From Vreelandella zhuhanensis (lineage in GTDB: Bacteria > Pseudomonadota > Gammaproteobacteria > Pseudomonadales > Halomonadaceae), in assembly GCF_009793355.1 (NCBI RefSeq), contig NZ_WTKP01000007.1, positions 1 through 64,000 on the forward strand: a stretch of 64,000 bases of DNA. The letters are read 5' to 3'. Below, one piece after another: positions 17,106 through 25,468 of this stretch. The position numbers and the translations under genes were made by a program. Position 1 is the first letter of the stretch. Each line of letters opens with the position of its first letter. Below the pieces are notes generated by a model. It did not search any database and had not been told where the DNA came from. It worked only from the letters and a program-made list of their open reading frames with translations.

Positions 17106-19025
17106 TCACTCCAGGTAGGTGTAACCCTCGAGGCTCTCACCCAAGTCGGCGAGCAGGCGAGCCTGCTCGGTGTCAGGCAACCGGCTTGCAGCGAGCTGTT
17201 GGGCAAGCTTGGCCTTGAGTGCTTCGGCATCGAAATTCACGTAGGCCAAGACATCGGCCACGGTATCCCCAGCCAAGGGGTTGGAGAGTACCCAGTCGCC
17301 ATTATTATCAAGGGCGGCATCAATGGAATCGGTATCGCCGAAGAGGTTATGCAGGTCGCCGAGAATTTCCTGGTAAGCCCCGACCAGAAAAAATCCGAGC
17401 AAGCGCTCGTCAGCGTTTTTCCATTCGGGTAGCGGAAGGGTGCTTTCCACCCCTTGGCCATCGACGTAGCTATCGATTCTCCCGTCGGAATCACAGGTGA
17501 TGTCCTGAATCACCGCGCGCCGGGTGGGCTCCTTATCCAGCCCGGTCAACGGTAGTACCGGAAATATCTGTTCGATTCCCCACACATCGGGCACCGACTG
17601 AAACAGTGAGAAGTTGACGAATAGCTTGTCGGCGAGCTTTTCGGCGAGCTCGTCGGCAATTTCACGATGGGCACGGTTACGCGTATCGAGTTTGGCGCGC
17701 AGTCGCACACAGGCGGCGAGGTAGACGCCTTCGCCTTCGGCGCGAGCGGAAATATCGCTCAGGCCCATCACGAAGCGTTCCTGTAGCTCACTGACGGTTT
17801 GCAGCAGGTCGTGCCAGGCTTCCGCCAGGACGCGAGGTTCCTGATCGTCGGCCAGACGCTCGTAAACTTGCCACAGCTCGGCGACGTGAATATCGTCGGC
17901 CAGGCGCTTTTCAGGCGGAGACTCGGCAATGCGCTCTTCACCGATAACATTGGTGATCAACACCGCATGATGGGCCGTCAAGGCCCGGCCGGACTCGCTG
18001 ATCAAATGGGGATGCGGCAGATTTTCTTCGCGGCACAGCTGGGCAAAAGCGGTCACCACATTTCGCGCATATTCCCGCATCGAATAGTTGGCTGAACAAA
18101 AGCTGCGCGAACGCGTGCCTTCGTAGTCGATACCCAAGCCACCCCCTACGTCGACGCTGTCGATGGGTGCGCCCAAGGCGAGCAGGTTCTGATAGAAACG
18201 CGCGCATTCGCGCAGGCCGCGTTGGATATCGCGGATATTGGCAATCTGCGACCCCAGATGAAAATGCACCAACTGCAGGCTACCCAAGGCATCCTGTTCG
18301 CGTAGGGTTTCCACCACCTTGAGAATCTGGGCGGCGGTAAGGCCGAACTTGGATTTCTCGCCGCCGGTATTCTGCCATTTACCCTTGCCAACCGAGGCCA
18401 GGCGTGCCCGCAGTCCGATACGCGGCGTGACGCCCAGGCGTTGCCCTTCTTCCAGGATCATCTCCAGTTCGGAGAGCTTTTCCACGACCAGATATACCCG
18501 GTGGCCGAGCTTTTCCCCCAGCAAGGCCAGGCGGATATATTCGCGATCCTTGTAACCGTTGCACACGATCAAGGAGGAGCCTTCGCTGGAAAGTGCCAAT
18601 ACCGCCAGCAACTCCGGCTTACTACCCGCCTCCAGACCGACTCGGCCCTTACCGCGCTCGGTAGTGGCCAGAATTTCTTCCACCACCCGGCGCTGCTGGT
18701 TGACCTTGATCGGATAGACGGCGGTATAACCTCCCTGATAGTCGGTATCCGCCATGGCGCTATCGAAGGCCGCACAGAGTTGCTCGACACGGTCATGCAG
18801 GATATCGCTGAAGCGCACCAGAACCGGCAAGCGCAAGCCGGCGGCCTTGAGCTGTTTCACCAAGGCGGCCAATGGCAATGCTGGGCCTTGGATGTCGCTA
18901 CCCAGGGGCCGCACCAGGGCATCGCCCTGGTCGTTGACATCGAAATAGCCGCTGCCCCATTGGTCGATATTCCAGGTGCGGCGGGCGCGTTGTGCAGGGC
19001 CGGAAGCGGATGCCATGAAACTCAT
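17106..19025 (-). CDS. speA: Biosynthetic arginine decarboxylase
   Basis: PLP enzyme that makes agmatine from arginine, the first step of putrescine and spermidine synthesis. The 639-aa protein has the fold-type III barrel with PLP Lys107 in YPIKVNQ, LEAGSKPELLAVLAL, LVHFHLGSQIANI, the DVGGGLGIDYEGT loop and SFCSANYSM, and the expected family length. The ATG at 19025 overlaps the thrB stop (ATGA), so translation is probably coupled to homoserine kinase; the pre-ATG ribosome site is weak, which fits coupling. Confidence 0.97.
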   Translation of the reverse strand: MSFMASASGPAQRARRTWNIDQWGSGYFDVNDQGDALVRPLGSDIQGPALPLAALVKQLKAAGLRLPVLVRFSDILHDRVEQLCAAFDSAMADTDYQGGYTAVYPIKVNQQRRVVEEILATTERGKGRVGLEAGSKPELLAVLALSSEGSSLIVCNGYKDREYIRLALLGEKLGHRVYLVVEKLSELEMILEEGQRLGVTPRIGLRARLASVGKGKWQNTGGEKSKFGLTAAQILKVVETLREQDALGSLQLVHFHLGSQIANIRDIQRGLRECARFYQNLLALGAPIDSVDVGGGLGIDYEGTRSRSFCSANYSMREYARNVVTAFAQLCREENLPHPHLISESGRALTAHHAVLITNVIGEERIAESPPEKRLADDIHVAELWQVYERLADDQEPRVLAEAWHDLLQTVSELQERFVMGLSDISARAEGEGVYLAACVRLRAKLDTRNRAHREIADELAEKLADKLFVNFSLFQSVPDVWGIEQIFPVLPLTGLDKEPTRRAVIQDITCDSDGRIDSYVDGQGVESTLPLPEWKNADERLLGFFLVGAYQEILGDLHNLFGDTDSIDAALDNNGDWVLSNPLAGDTVADVLAYVNFDAEALKAKLAQQLAASRLPDTEQARLLADLGESLEGYTYLE

Positions 19026-19981
19026 GAAGGTGCCTCGGGAAGGGGAAGGGCGCCGTGGGCCAGGCGCGTCTTCAGGATGGTGCGAAAGCGCTCGGGGTCG
19101 TGGGGGGTCAGATCATGCGCCGGAGGATCGACGTACACCACCAGCAGCCGCGAAAGCCAGTAACGCAATGCCGTCATGCGCAGCATCACCGGCCACACTG
19201 CCCGCTCATCCGCGTTCAGCGGCCGACGTGCCTGATAAGCCTGTAAGATGGCATCGTGGCGTTCCTCATTCAGGTGTCCATCGTCCTGGGTCGCCCAGTC
19301 ATTGATGACAATGGCCAGATCGAACAGGAGGTCGCCGGTACAGCCATTATAAAAATCGATGATGCCGCCGAGTTTGTCGCCTTCGAACAGGGTGTTATCC
19401 CGGAATAGATCGCCGTGCAGCGCGCCCTGGGGCAGCACCGGATGCTCGATAAAAGCGCTCTCGAAGGCGTCGACCTCATCTTTCATCAGGTTCTGGTCGT
19501 CCGGGCTCAAGTAGATCAGCACCTTATGATGCATGGCACGCATCCAGTGCAAGTCGCGAGGGTTCGGGCGATGGCCGGGAAAATGCTGAGAGATGACATG
19601 CATGCGTCCCAGCGTATCGCCCAGTGCCTGACATTGGTTCAGGTTGGGTGCCTCAGGATGACGCCCCGGAAGCCGCGGGAACAGTAGCGCTGGTTTTCCG
19701 GCCAGGCTATGCAAGGCAATGCCTTCACGGTCATGGATGGTGCCGGGAACCGGCAGCCGGTGCTCGTCGAGGTAGTCGAGCAGGTCCACGAAAAATGGCA
19801 GTTCCTCGTGCTCGCCCTGTTCGAACAGGGTAAGCACCAGTTCACGACGGTCAGTGGTGACAAAAAACGTGGAATTTTCCGTACCGCCGGCCACGCCTTT
19901 AAGCGTTGTCAGAGTGCCGACGTCGAAGCTTTCCAGAAACGCTGCGACCTGTGCGTCGCCAAGCGGAGTGAATACAGCCAT
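19022..19981 (-). CDS. thrB: Homoserine kinase (APH-fold type)
   Basis: Phosphorylates homoserine for threonine synthesis. The 319-aa protein belongs to the aminoglycoside phosphotransferase-fold ThrB used by Pseudomonas and relatives, not the GHMP type of E. coli. It shows MAVFTPL, GGTENSTFFV, catalytic HGDLFRDN (189-196) and metal-binding IDFYNGCTGD. I use the ATG at 19981; the upstream frame to 20044 lacks family similarity. It is divergent from polA, a neighbourhood shared with pseudomonads, and overlaps speA. Confidence 0.93.
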   Translation of the reverse strand: MAVFTPLGDAQVAAFLESFDVGTLTTLKGVAGGTENSTFFVTTDRRELVLTLFEQGEHEELPFFVDLLDYLDEHRLPVPGTIHDREGIALHSLAGKPALLFPRLPGRHPEAPNLNQCQALGDTLGRMHVISQHFPGHRPNPRDLHWMRAMHHKVLIYLSPDDQNLMKDEVDAFESAFIEHPVLPQGALHGDLFRDNTLFEGDKLGGIIDFYNGCTGDLLFDLAIVINDWATQDDGHLNEERHDAILQAYQARRPLNADERAVWPVMLRMTALRYWLSRLLVVYVDPPAHDLTPHDPERFRTILKTRLAHGALPLPEAPS

Positions 19982-20151
19982 GAGAATCTCGCCCAGGTTG
20001 CTAAGCCGGCTATTGTAGCGGCTAGCTCCTTGAGTTGGCAGCACTGTGTTGCATCTCGATGCAGGGATTCAGATGACGGTTGACGCTGCAGGCTGTGACA
20101 TCAGCGCGTATCATGAGCGCATTATTCTCCCTGTATTGACGGATCTTGTTT

Positions 20152-22941
20152 ATGGCCAGCGTCCCTATCGTTCTTGTTGATGGCTCATCCTATCTATACC
20201 GCGCCTTTCATGCCTTGCCACCGCTGATGACCTCCGACGGCCAGCCGACCGGTGCTGTCAAAGGTGTGCTCAATATGCTCAAGCGCTTGATCAAGGACTA
20301 CCCGAACAGTCCCATGGCCGTGGTGTTCGATGCTCCCGGCAAGACATTCCGCGATGATCTCTATGCCGACTACAAGGCACACCGTCCACCGATGCCGGAT
20401 GACCTGCGTAGCCAAGTTGAGCCCCTGCATGCCTGCGTCAAGGCACTGGGCTTGCCGCTTTTATGTATCGAAGGGGTCGAGGCCGACGACGTTATCGGGA
20501 CTCTTGCCCACCAAGCCACCCAGGCCGGGCGCGAGGCGGTGATCTCCACCGGTGACAAGGACATGGCACAGTTGGTCAATGAGCATATTACCTTGGTCAA
20601 CACCATGAAGAACGAAACATTGGACGTGGCCGGAGTAAAGGAAAAATTCGGCCTGCCGCCAGAGCTGATCATCGATTACCTGGCCTTGATGGGGGATAAG
20701 GTCGACAACATTCCCGGCGTGCCCGGTGTGGGGGGGAAGACGGCGCTGGGTTTGTTGCAGGGTATCGGCGGCGGGCTGGAAGCCATCTACGCCGACCTGG
20801 AAAAGGTCAAGACGTTGGACTTTCGAGGTGCCAAGACCCTTCCCAAGAAGCTCGAGGCCCATCGCGACCAGGCATTCCTGTCGTATCAGCTTGCTACCAT
20901 CAAGACCGATTGCGACTTGCCGGTGGGGCTGGATGATCTTGACATTGCGCACCCGGATCGGGAAGCACTGATGAAGCGTTACCGCGAGCTGGAATTCAAG
21001 GCCTGGCTTGGCGAGTTGCTGGAAGGCAAGGATGAAGGCGTGGATGATGTGGCGGGCGGCAAGCCGGTGCCGGGGGTAGCCAAGGAGGGGGGTAGCGCAA
21101 CGCCCAATGCTGGCACGAGTTCCACGTCCAGTCAGCGCCTCGATCAGGTGATCGTGACTCAGCGCAAATTGGATACCTGGCTTGCGCGTCTGGAGGCCGC
21201 GGATAGCTTCTGCTTCGATTTGGAAACTACCAGCCTCAATTACATGGAAGCGGAAATTGTCGGGGTGGGGCTGGCGCTTGAAGCCGGTGAGGCAGCTTAT
21301 ATTCCGCTGGCGCATGATTACCTGGACGTGCCCACCCAGCTTGATCGCCAGGCGGTGCTAGCCGCGCTCAAACCGTTATGGGAAAGTCCCGCCAGAACCA
21401 AGATCGGTCAAAACCTCAAGTACGACATTTCGGTGTTGGCCAATTACGCCATTGACGTGGTCGGGCCATTCGCCGATACCATGCTGGCCTCTTACGTGCT
21501 CAATTCCACCGCCACGCGACATGACATGGATTCTCTCGCCCTGCAGTATCTGGGCGAAAAGACCACCACATTCGAAGAGGTTGCCGGCAAGGGTGCCAAG
21601 CAGCTCACCTTCAATCAGGTCGCTCTGGAACAGGCGGTGCCTTATGCCTGCGAGGATGTGGATATCACCCTGCGGCTTCAGCACGAATTGCGTCCCCGCC
21701 TGGAAGCGCAAGGGCGCCTTGCGCAGGTGCTCGATGATCTGGAGTTGCCGTTGATCAAGGTACTCTCGCGTATCGAGCGCAACGGGGTGGCCCTGGATAC
21801 CGAGCGCTTGCATGAGCAGAGCCTGCAGTTGACCGAACGTATTCGTGAGCTGGAACTCAAGGCCCATGAGTTGGCAGGGCGTGAATTCAACCTGGGCTCG
21901 CCCAAGCAGTTGGCCCAGATCCTGTTTGAGGAACTGAAAATTCCCGCCAACAAGAAAACCCCCAAGGGAGCGCCTTCCACGGCCGAAGCGGTACTCGAAG
22001 AGCTGGCGCTGGATTACCCTCTGCCCAAGGTGATCATGGAGCATCGCGGCTTGGCCAAGCTGAAATCGACCTATACCGATAAGCTGCCGCGTTTGATCAA
22101 CAAGGCCACCGGCCGGGTGCATACCAGCTATCACCAGGCGATCACCGCGACAGGGCGTTTGTCGTCCTCGGACCCTAATCTGCAGAACATACCCATTCGC
22201 AGCGAAGAGGGTCGCAAGATTCGTCAGGCCTTCGTGGCGCGCCCCGGCTACCAGATAGTGGCCGCGGATTATTCTCAGATAGAGCTGCGCATCATGGCGC
22301 ATCTTTCCGAAGACAAGGGGTTGCTCGATGCCTTTGCCGAGGGGCGCGATATTCACAGCGCAACCGCCGCGGAAGTGTTCGGTGTGGCACTGGACAAGGT
22401 CAGCGGTGACCAGCGCCGCAGCGCCAAGGCCATCAATTTCGGGCTGATCTATGGCATGAGTGCCTGGGGGTTATCGCGTCAGTTACACATCGAGCGCAAC
22501 CAGGCCCAGACCTACATTGACCGCTATTTCGACCGTTATCCCGGTGTGGCGCGCTACATGGACCGGATTCGAGCTCAGGCGGCAGCGGATGGTTTCGTGG
22601 AAACCGTGTCCGGCCGCCGCCTGTATCTGCCGGAAATTCACGCCCAGAACCGTAATCGTCGCCTAGGTGCCGAACGTATGGCGATTAACGCTCCCATGCA
22701 AGGCACCGCTGCGGATATCATCAAGCGCGCCATGATCGACATTCATGCCTGGCTCGCAAAAGAAAACATTCAAGCCCTGATGGTCATGCAGGTTCACGAT
22801 GAGCTGGTGTTTGAAGTGGCTGATGCTCAAGTCGCGGACTTTATCGACGAAGTCAAAACACGCATGCAGCACGCCGCTCAGCTAAGCGTTCCCCTGCTGG
22901 TGGAAGCGCAAAGTGGCGCCAACTGGGATGAGGCGCACTAG
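20152..22941 (+). CDS. polA: DNA polymerase I
   Basis: Repair and Okazaki-fragment polymerase. The 929-aa protein has an N-terminal 5' nuclease (IVLVDGSSYLYRAFHAL, VEADDVIGTLA, GDKVDNIPGVPGVG), a 3'-5' exonuclease with intact FDLETTSLNYM near residue 360, and a C-terminal polymerase with DYSQIELRIMAHLS, RRSAKAINFGLIYGMS and QVHDELVFEV. A short Ser/Thr/Gly-rich linker (about 300-330) separates the nuclease domains. The ATG at 20152 is used rather than a TTG six bases earlier. A strong terminator follows. Confidence 0.98.
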   Translation: MASVPIVLVDGSSYLYRAFHALPPLMTSDGQPTGAVKGVLNMLKRLIKDYPNSPMAVVFDAPGKTFRDDLYADYKAHRPPMPDDLRSQVEPLHACVKALGLPLLCIEGVEADDVIGTLAHQATQAGREAVISTGDKDMAQLVNEHITLVNTMKNETLDVAGVKEKFGLPPELIIDYLALMGDKVDNIPGVPGVGGKTALGLLQGIGGGLEAIYADLEKVKTLDFRGAKTLPKKLEAHRDQAFLSYQLATIKTDCDLPVGLDDLDIAHPDREALMKRYRELEFKAWLGELLEGKDEGVDDVAGGKPVPGVAKEGGSATPNAGTSSTSSQRLDQVIVTQRKLDTWLARLEAADSFCFDLETTSLNYMEAEIVGVGLALEAGEAAYIPLAHDYLDVPTQLDRQAVLAALKPLWESPARTKIGQNLKYDISVLANYAIDVVGPFADTMLASYVLNSTATRHDMDSLALQYLGEKTTTFEEVAGKGAKQLTFNQVALEQAVPYACEDVDITLRLQHELRPRLEAQGRLAQVLDDLELPLIKVLSRIERNGVALDTERLHEQSLQLTERIRELELKAHELAGREFNLGSPKQLAQILFEELKIPANKKTPKGAPSTAEAVLEELALDYPLPKVIMEHRGLAKLKSTYTDKLPRLINKATGRVHTSYHQAITATGRLSSSDPNLQNIPIRSEEGRKIRQAFVARPGYQIVAADYSQIELRIMAHLSEDKGLLDAFAEGRDIHSATAAEVFGVALDKVSGDQRRSAKAINFGLIYGMSAWGLSRQLHIERNQAQTYIDRYFDRYPGVARYMDRIRAQAAADGFVETVSGRRLYLPEIHAQNRNRRLGAERMAINAPMQGTAADIIKRAMIDIHAWLAKENIQALMVMQVHDELVFEVADAQVADFIDEVKTRMQHAAQLSVPLLVEAQSGANWDEAH

Positions 22942-22986
22942 GGCTGTCTCAAAAGGGCCTGTTTCTCAAGCGCGCTTGTTCCAAAC

Positions 22987-23018
22987 AAAAGGCCCGCAGA
23001 TTGCTCTGCGGGCCTTTT
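22987..23018. terminator. Bidirectional terminator between polA and fbpA
   Basis: AAAAGGCCCGCAGA (22987-23000) pairs with TCTGCGGGCCTTTT (23005-23018) across a 4-nt loop. The A and T ends let it serve both converging genes. Confidence 0.9.
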
Positions 23019-23041
23019 GACGAACCGGTAAGGTCTAGCGC

Positions 23042-24070
23042 TTAGCGCCAGCCGACACGGTCGAAAATACGCACGGCTTCAGGATTGTTTTCACCCAGGA
23101 TGCTGATATTCAGCTCATCTCGCTTGAAGTCGCCCCAGGATTCCAGTACCTCAGCTTTTTCCACGCCTTCTACGACCGGGAATTCATTGTTGCCGGCAGC
23201 GAAGATTTCCTGAGCGTCGTCGGATGCCAGAAACTCCAGGAAGCGAACAGCATTGTCATGATGCGGTGCATCTTTCACTACACCGGCACCGCCAACGTTA
23301 ATGTGAGTGCCGCGGCCATCCTGGTTGGGGAAGATGATGCCGACTTTCTCAGCAGCTTCACGGTCAGCCTCGTTGTCGGGTTCCAGCAGGCGTACGTAAT
23401 AGTAGTGGTTGGCAACCGCCAGGTCGCACTCGCCGCTGGCCACGCCACGAATCTGGTCCGTGTCGCCACCTTGCGGCTGGCGAGCCATGTTGTCGACCAC
23501 GCCTTGCGCCCATTCTTGGGCACCTTCTTCACCATGGTGCGCGATCATGGAGGCGAGGAGCGACTGATTGTAGATATTGTTTGAGGAACGAATGCAGACC
23601 TGGCCTTCGAATTTGGGATCGGCGAGATCTTCGTAGCGAGTGATTTCGCTGGGATCGATGGCATCGCGGTTATAGAAGATAACGCGAGCGCGCTGGCTGA
23701 AACCAAACCATTTGCCTTCCGGGTGACGCATGGCTTCAGGCAGACGCTCGTTGAGAACCTCGGATTCGATGCCTTCGAAAATGCCTTCCTGTTCGGCGCG
23801 CCACAAGCGGCCAGCATCCACGGTCATCATCACATCAGCGGGGCTAGCCGCGCCTTCGCGCAGAATACGTTCGATAAGTTGGTCGGAATCGCCTTCGAGA
23901 ATGTTGACCTCGATGCCAGTTTCTTCGGTGAACGCATCATACAATGCTTGATCAGAGTCGTAGTGGCGCGCGGAGTAGAGGTTCACTTCCTCGGCGGATG
24001 CATTGGTGGCAAAAGCAGCGCCGGTGAGCAGGGCGGCGAACGGCAGGACGAGACGAGAGTGCGTGAACAT
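23042..24070 (-). CDS. fbpA: Ferric iron ABC transporter, periplasmic binding protein
   Basis: FbpA/FutA-type extracellular binding protein of 342 aa. It has a Sec signal peptide (about residues 1-26, ending ASA), then the family start VNLYSARHYDSDQALYDAF, the GDSDQLIERI and ASPADVMMTVDAGRLW motifs, and the tandem tyrosines ANHYYYVRL that bind Fe(III). The frame runs upstream to 24121; the ATG at 24070 follows AGAGG and gives a proper signal peptide. It is divergent from the ATPase gene and separated from the permease gene by it. Confidence 0.93.
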   Translation of the reverse strand: MFTHSRLVLPFAALLTGAAFATNASAEEVNLYSARHYDSDQALYDAFTEETGIEVNILEGDSDQLIERILREGAASPADVMMTVDAGRLWRAEQEGIFEGIESEVLNERLPEAMRHPEGKWFGFSQRARVIFYNRDAIDPSEITRYEDLADPKFEGQVCIRSSNNIYNQSLLASMIAHHGEEGAQEWAQGVVDNMARQPQGGDTDQIRGVASGECDLAVANHYYYVRLLEPDNEADREAAEKVGIIFPNQDGRGTHINVGGAGVVKDAPHHDNAVRFLEFLASDDAQEIFAAGNNEFPVVEGVEKAEVLESWGDFKRDELNISILGENNPEAVRIFDRVGWR

Positions 24071-24109
24071 TGTAAGCCTCTTGGTTGTGGGTATTGAATG
24101 TTGAATGAT

Positions 24110-24277
24110 AATACGTTGCATTCGATTTTGCTATTGAAGCGCTTTGTCTCCTATCTTGTCAACTATGTCCTGCGCACGAAAATGATATGAGTCAGTTTTC
24201 GCTCAGCTAATAAGCGGGGACCCCTAAAAGCGCTCTGTGTTGTGTAAATGTAAATGGGAGTACAATTGCAACGTATT
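24110..24277. promoter_or_regulatory. Divergent fbpA/fbpC promoter region with an 11-bp inverted repeat
   Basis: AATACGTTGCA at 24110-24120 recurs as its exact reverse complement at 24267-24277, one copy before each divergent gene, about 146 nt apart. TGATAAT at 24105-24111 resembles half of a Fur box, but the other half is poor. The mirrored placement suggests one regulator acting on both promoters; this is inference. Confidence 0.4.
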
Positions 24278-24340
24278 TACGAACGTTTCGCGTTACCATG
24301 GAAAGCAACATTTCTCTCGTACAGTCGAGCCGATTTCACT

Positions 24341-25468
24341 ATGAATAGCCAACTGAATCTCTCCGCTGTCGAGCATCTTGCGTCAGGCCAGGCGCCGGTA
24401 CTCGCCATGCACAACATTCGTCATGCTTATGGCCAGCACGTTGCCCTGGAAGACATCAGTCTGGAAATGCAGCCGGGGGAGGTGGTTTGCCTACTCGGCC
24501 CTTCGGGGTGTGGCAAGACCACTTTGTTACGTATCGTTGCTGGTCTTGAGGTGCTGCAACAGGGCAGCATGGCCTTCAATGGCACCACTATCAGTGCTCC
24601 CGGTATGGCGCATGTGCCGCCGGAAAAGCGCAACGTGGGTTTGGCATTCCAGGATTCAGCGTTATTTCCTCACCTTACTGTGCTCGAGAACATTACCTTC
24701 GGCCTCAAGTCCATGCCCGGGCGTGAGCGTCGTCGGCGCGGTATGGAGCTACTCGAGCAGCTGGGCATGAAGCAGTTTGCCTCCACCTATCCGCACACCC
24801 TTTCAGGGGGGCAGCAGCAGCGTATTGCGTTGGCCCGGGCATTGGCGCCGGAGCCGCAGTTGATGCTGCTGGATGAGCCGTTTTCAAGTCTGGATGCGCG
24901 GCTGCGCGATCGCATCCGCGACGATACGCTGCACTTGTTAAAGAAGGTAGGAGCGGGTGCGCTGTTGGTGACTCACGACCCCGAAGAAGCCATGTTCATG
25001 GCCGACCGCATCGCCCTGATGCACGAAGGGCATGTCCTGCAGATGGGAACGCCCCGCGAGCTTTACTGTGCGCCCCAGCATCCTTTCGTGGTGTCCTTCT
25101 TCGGCGACGTCAATGATCTGGAAGGCGAAGTGAAGAATGGAGCGGTGGAAACCCCGGTCGGGTCGGTGGCGGCCCCGGGGTTAGAAGAAGGCTGTCGCGT
25201 GCAAGTGATGATCCGCCCCGAAGCGCTAAATATAATCGAGCTTGACGAGCCGGCGCTGCATCGGCGTAGCCACATCATCATGGCCAAATTGCTGGGTCGC
25301 ACCAGTTTGTTACATATCTGTGCCCACGATATACAGGGCCATGAGGCGCACCTGCATGCCCGGATGCCCGGGGTTTTTCTTCCCGCAGAAGGACAGCCGG
25401 TTTCGATTCAACTGGATCCTTCACAGGTGTTTATCTTTCCTCTCGACCTGGCCGCTTCCAGGGCGTGA
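24341..25468 (+). CDS. fbpC: Ferric iron ABC transporter, ATP-binding protein
   Basis: A 375-aa ABC ATPase of the FbpC/CysA type. Walker A is LLGPSGCGKTT, the Q-loop lies in LAFQDSALFPHLTVLENI, the signature is TLSGGQQQR, Walker B is LMLLDEPFSSLDARLR with the H-loop LLVTHDPEEAM. The last 110 residues form a TOBE-like regulatory domain (VQVMIRPEALNI). I use the ATG at 24341, where homology begins; the frame is open back to 24254 with no better site. Its 3' end overlaps that of the convergent permease gene by 48 nt. Confidence 0.92.
   Translation: MNSQLNLSAVEHLASGQAPVLAMHNIRHAYGQHVALEDISLEMQPGEVVCLLGPSGCGKTTLLRIVAGLEVLQQGSMAFNGTTISAPGMAHVPPEKRNVGLAFQDSALFPHLTVLENITFGLKSMPGRERRRRGMELLEQLGMKQFASTYPHTLSGGQQQRIALARALAPEPQLMLLDEPFSSLDARLRDRIRDDTLHLLKKVGAGALLVTHDPEEAMFMADRIALMHEGHVLQMGTPRELYCAPQHPFVVSFFGDVNDLEGEVKNGAVETPVGSVAAPGLEEGCRVQVMIRPEALNIIELDEPALHRRSHIIMAKLLGRTSLLHICAHDIQGHEAHLHARMPGVFLPAEGQPVSIQLDPSQVFIFPLDLAASRA

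Noticed and set aside
20080..20114. polA promoter TTGACG ... TATCAT
   Set aside because: The hexamers are good but the spacer is 23 nt, too long for sigma-70.
20461..21315. 284-codon minus-strand open frame inside polA
   Set aside because: It is a shadow of the nuclease domains of DNA polymerase I.
21376..22356. 326-codon minus-strand open frame inside polA
   Set aside because: It is antisense to the polymerase domain with all its motifs; no promoter or ribosome site is seen.
24098..24120. Fur box upstream of fbpA
   Set aside because: Only TGATAAT matches well; the second half fits poorly, so I did not call a Fur site despite the iron-uptake context.
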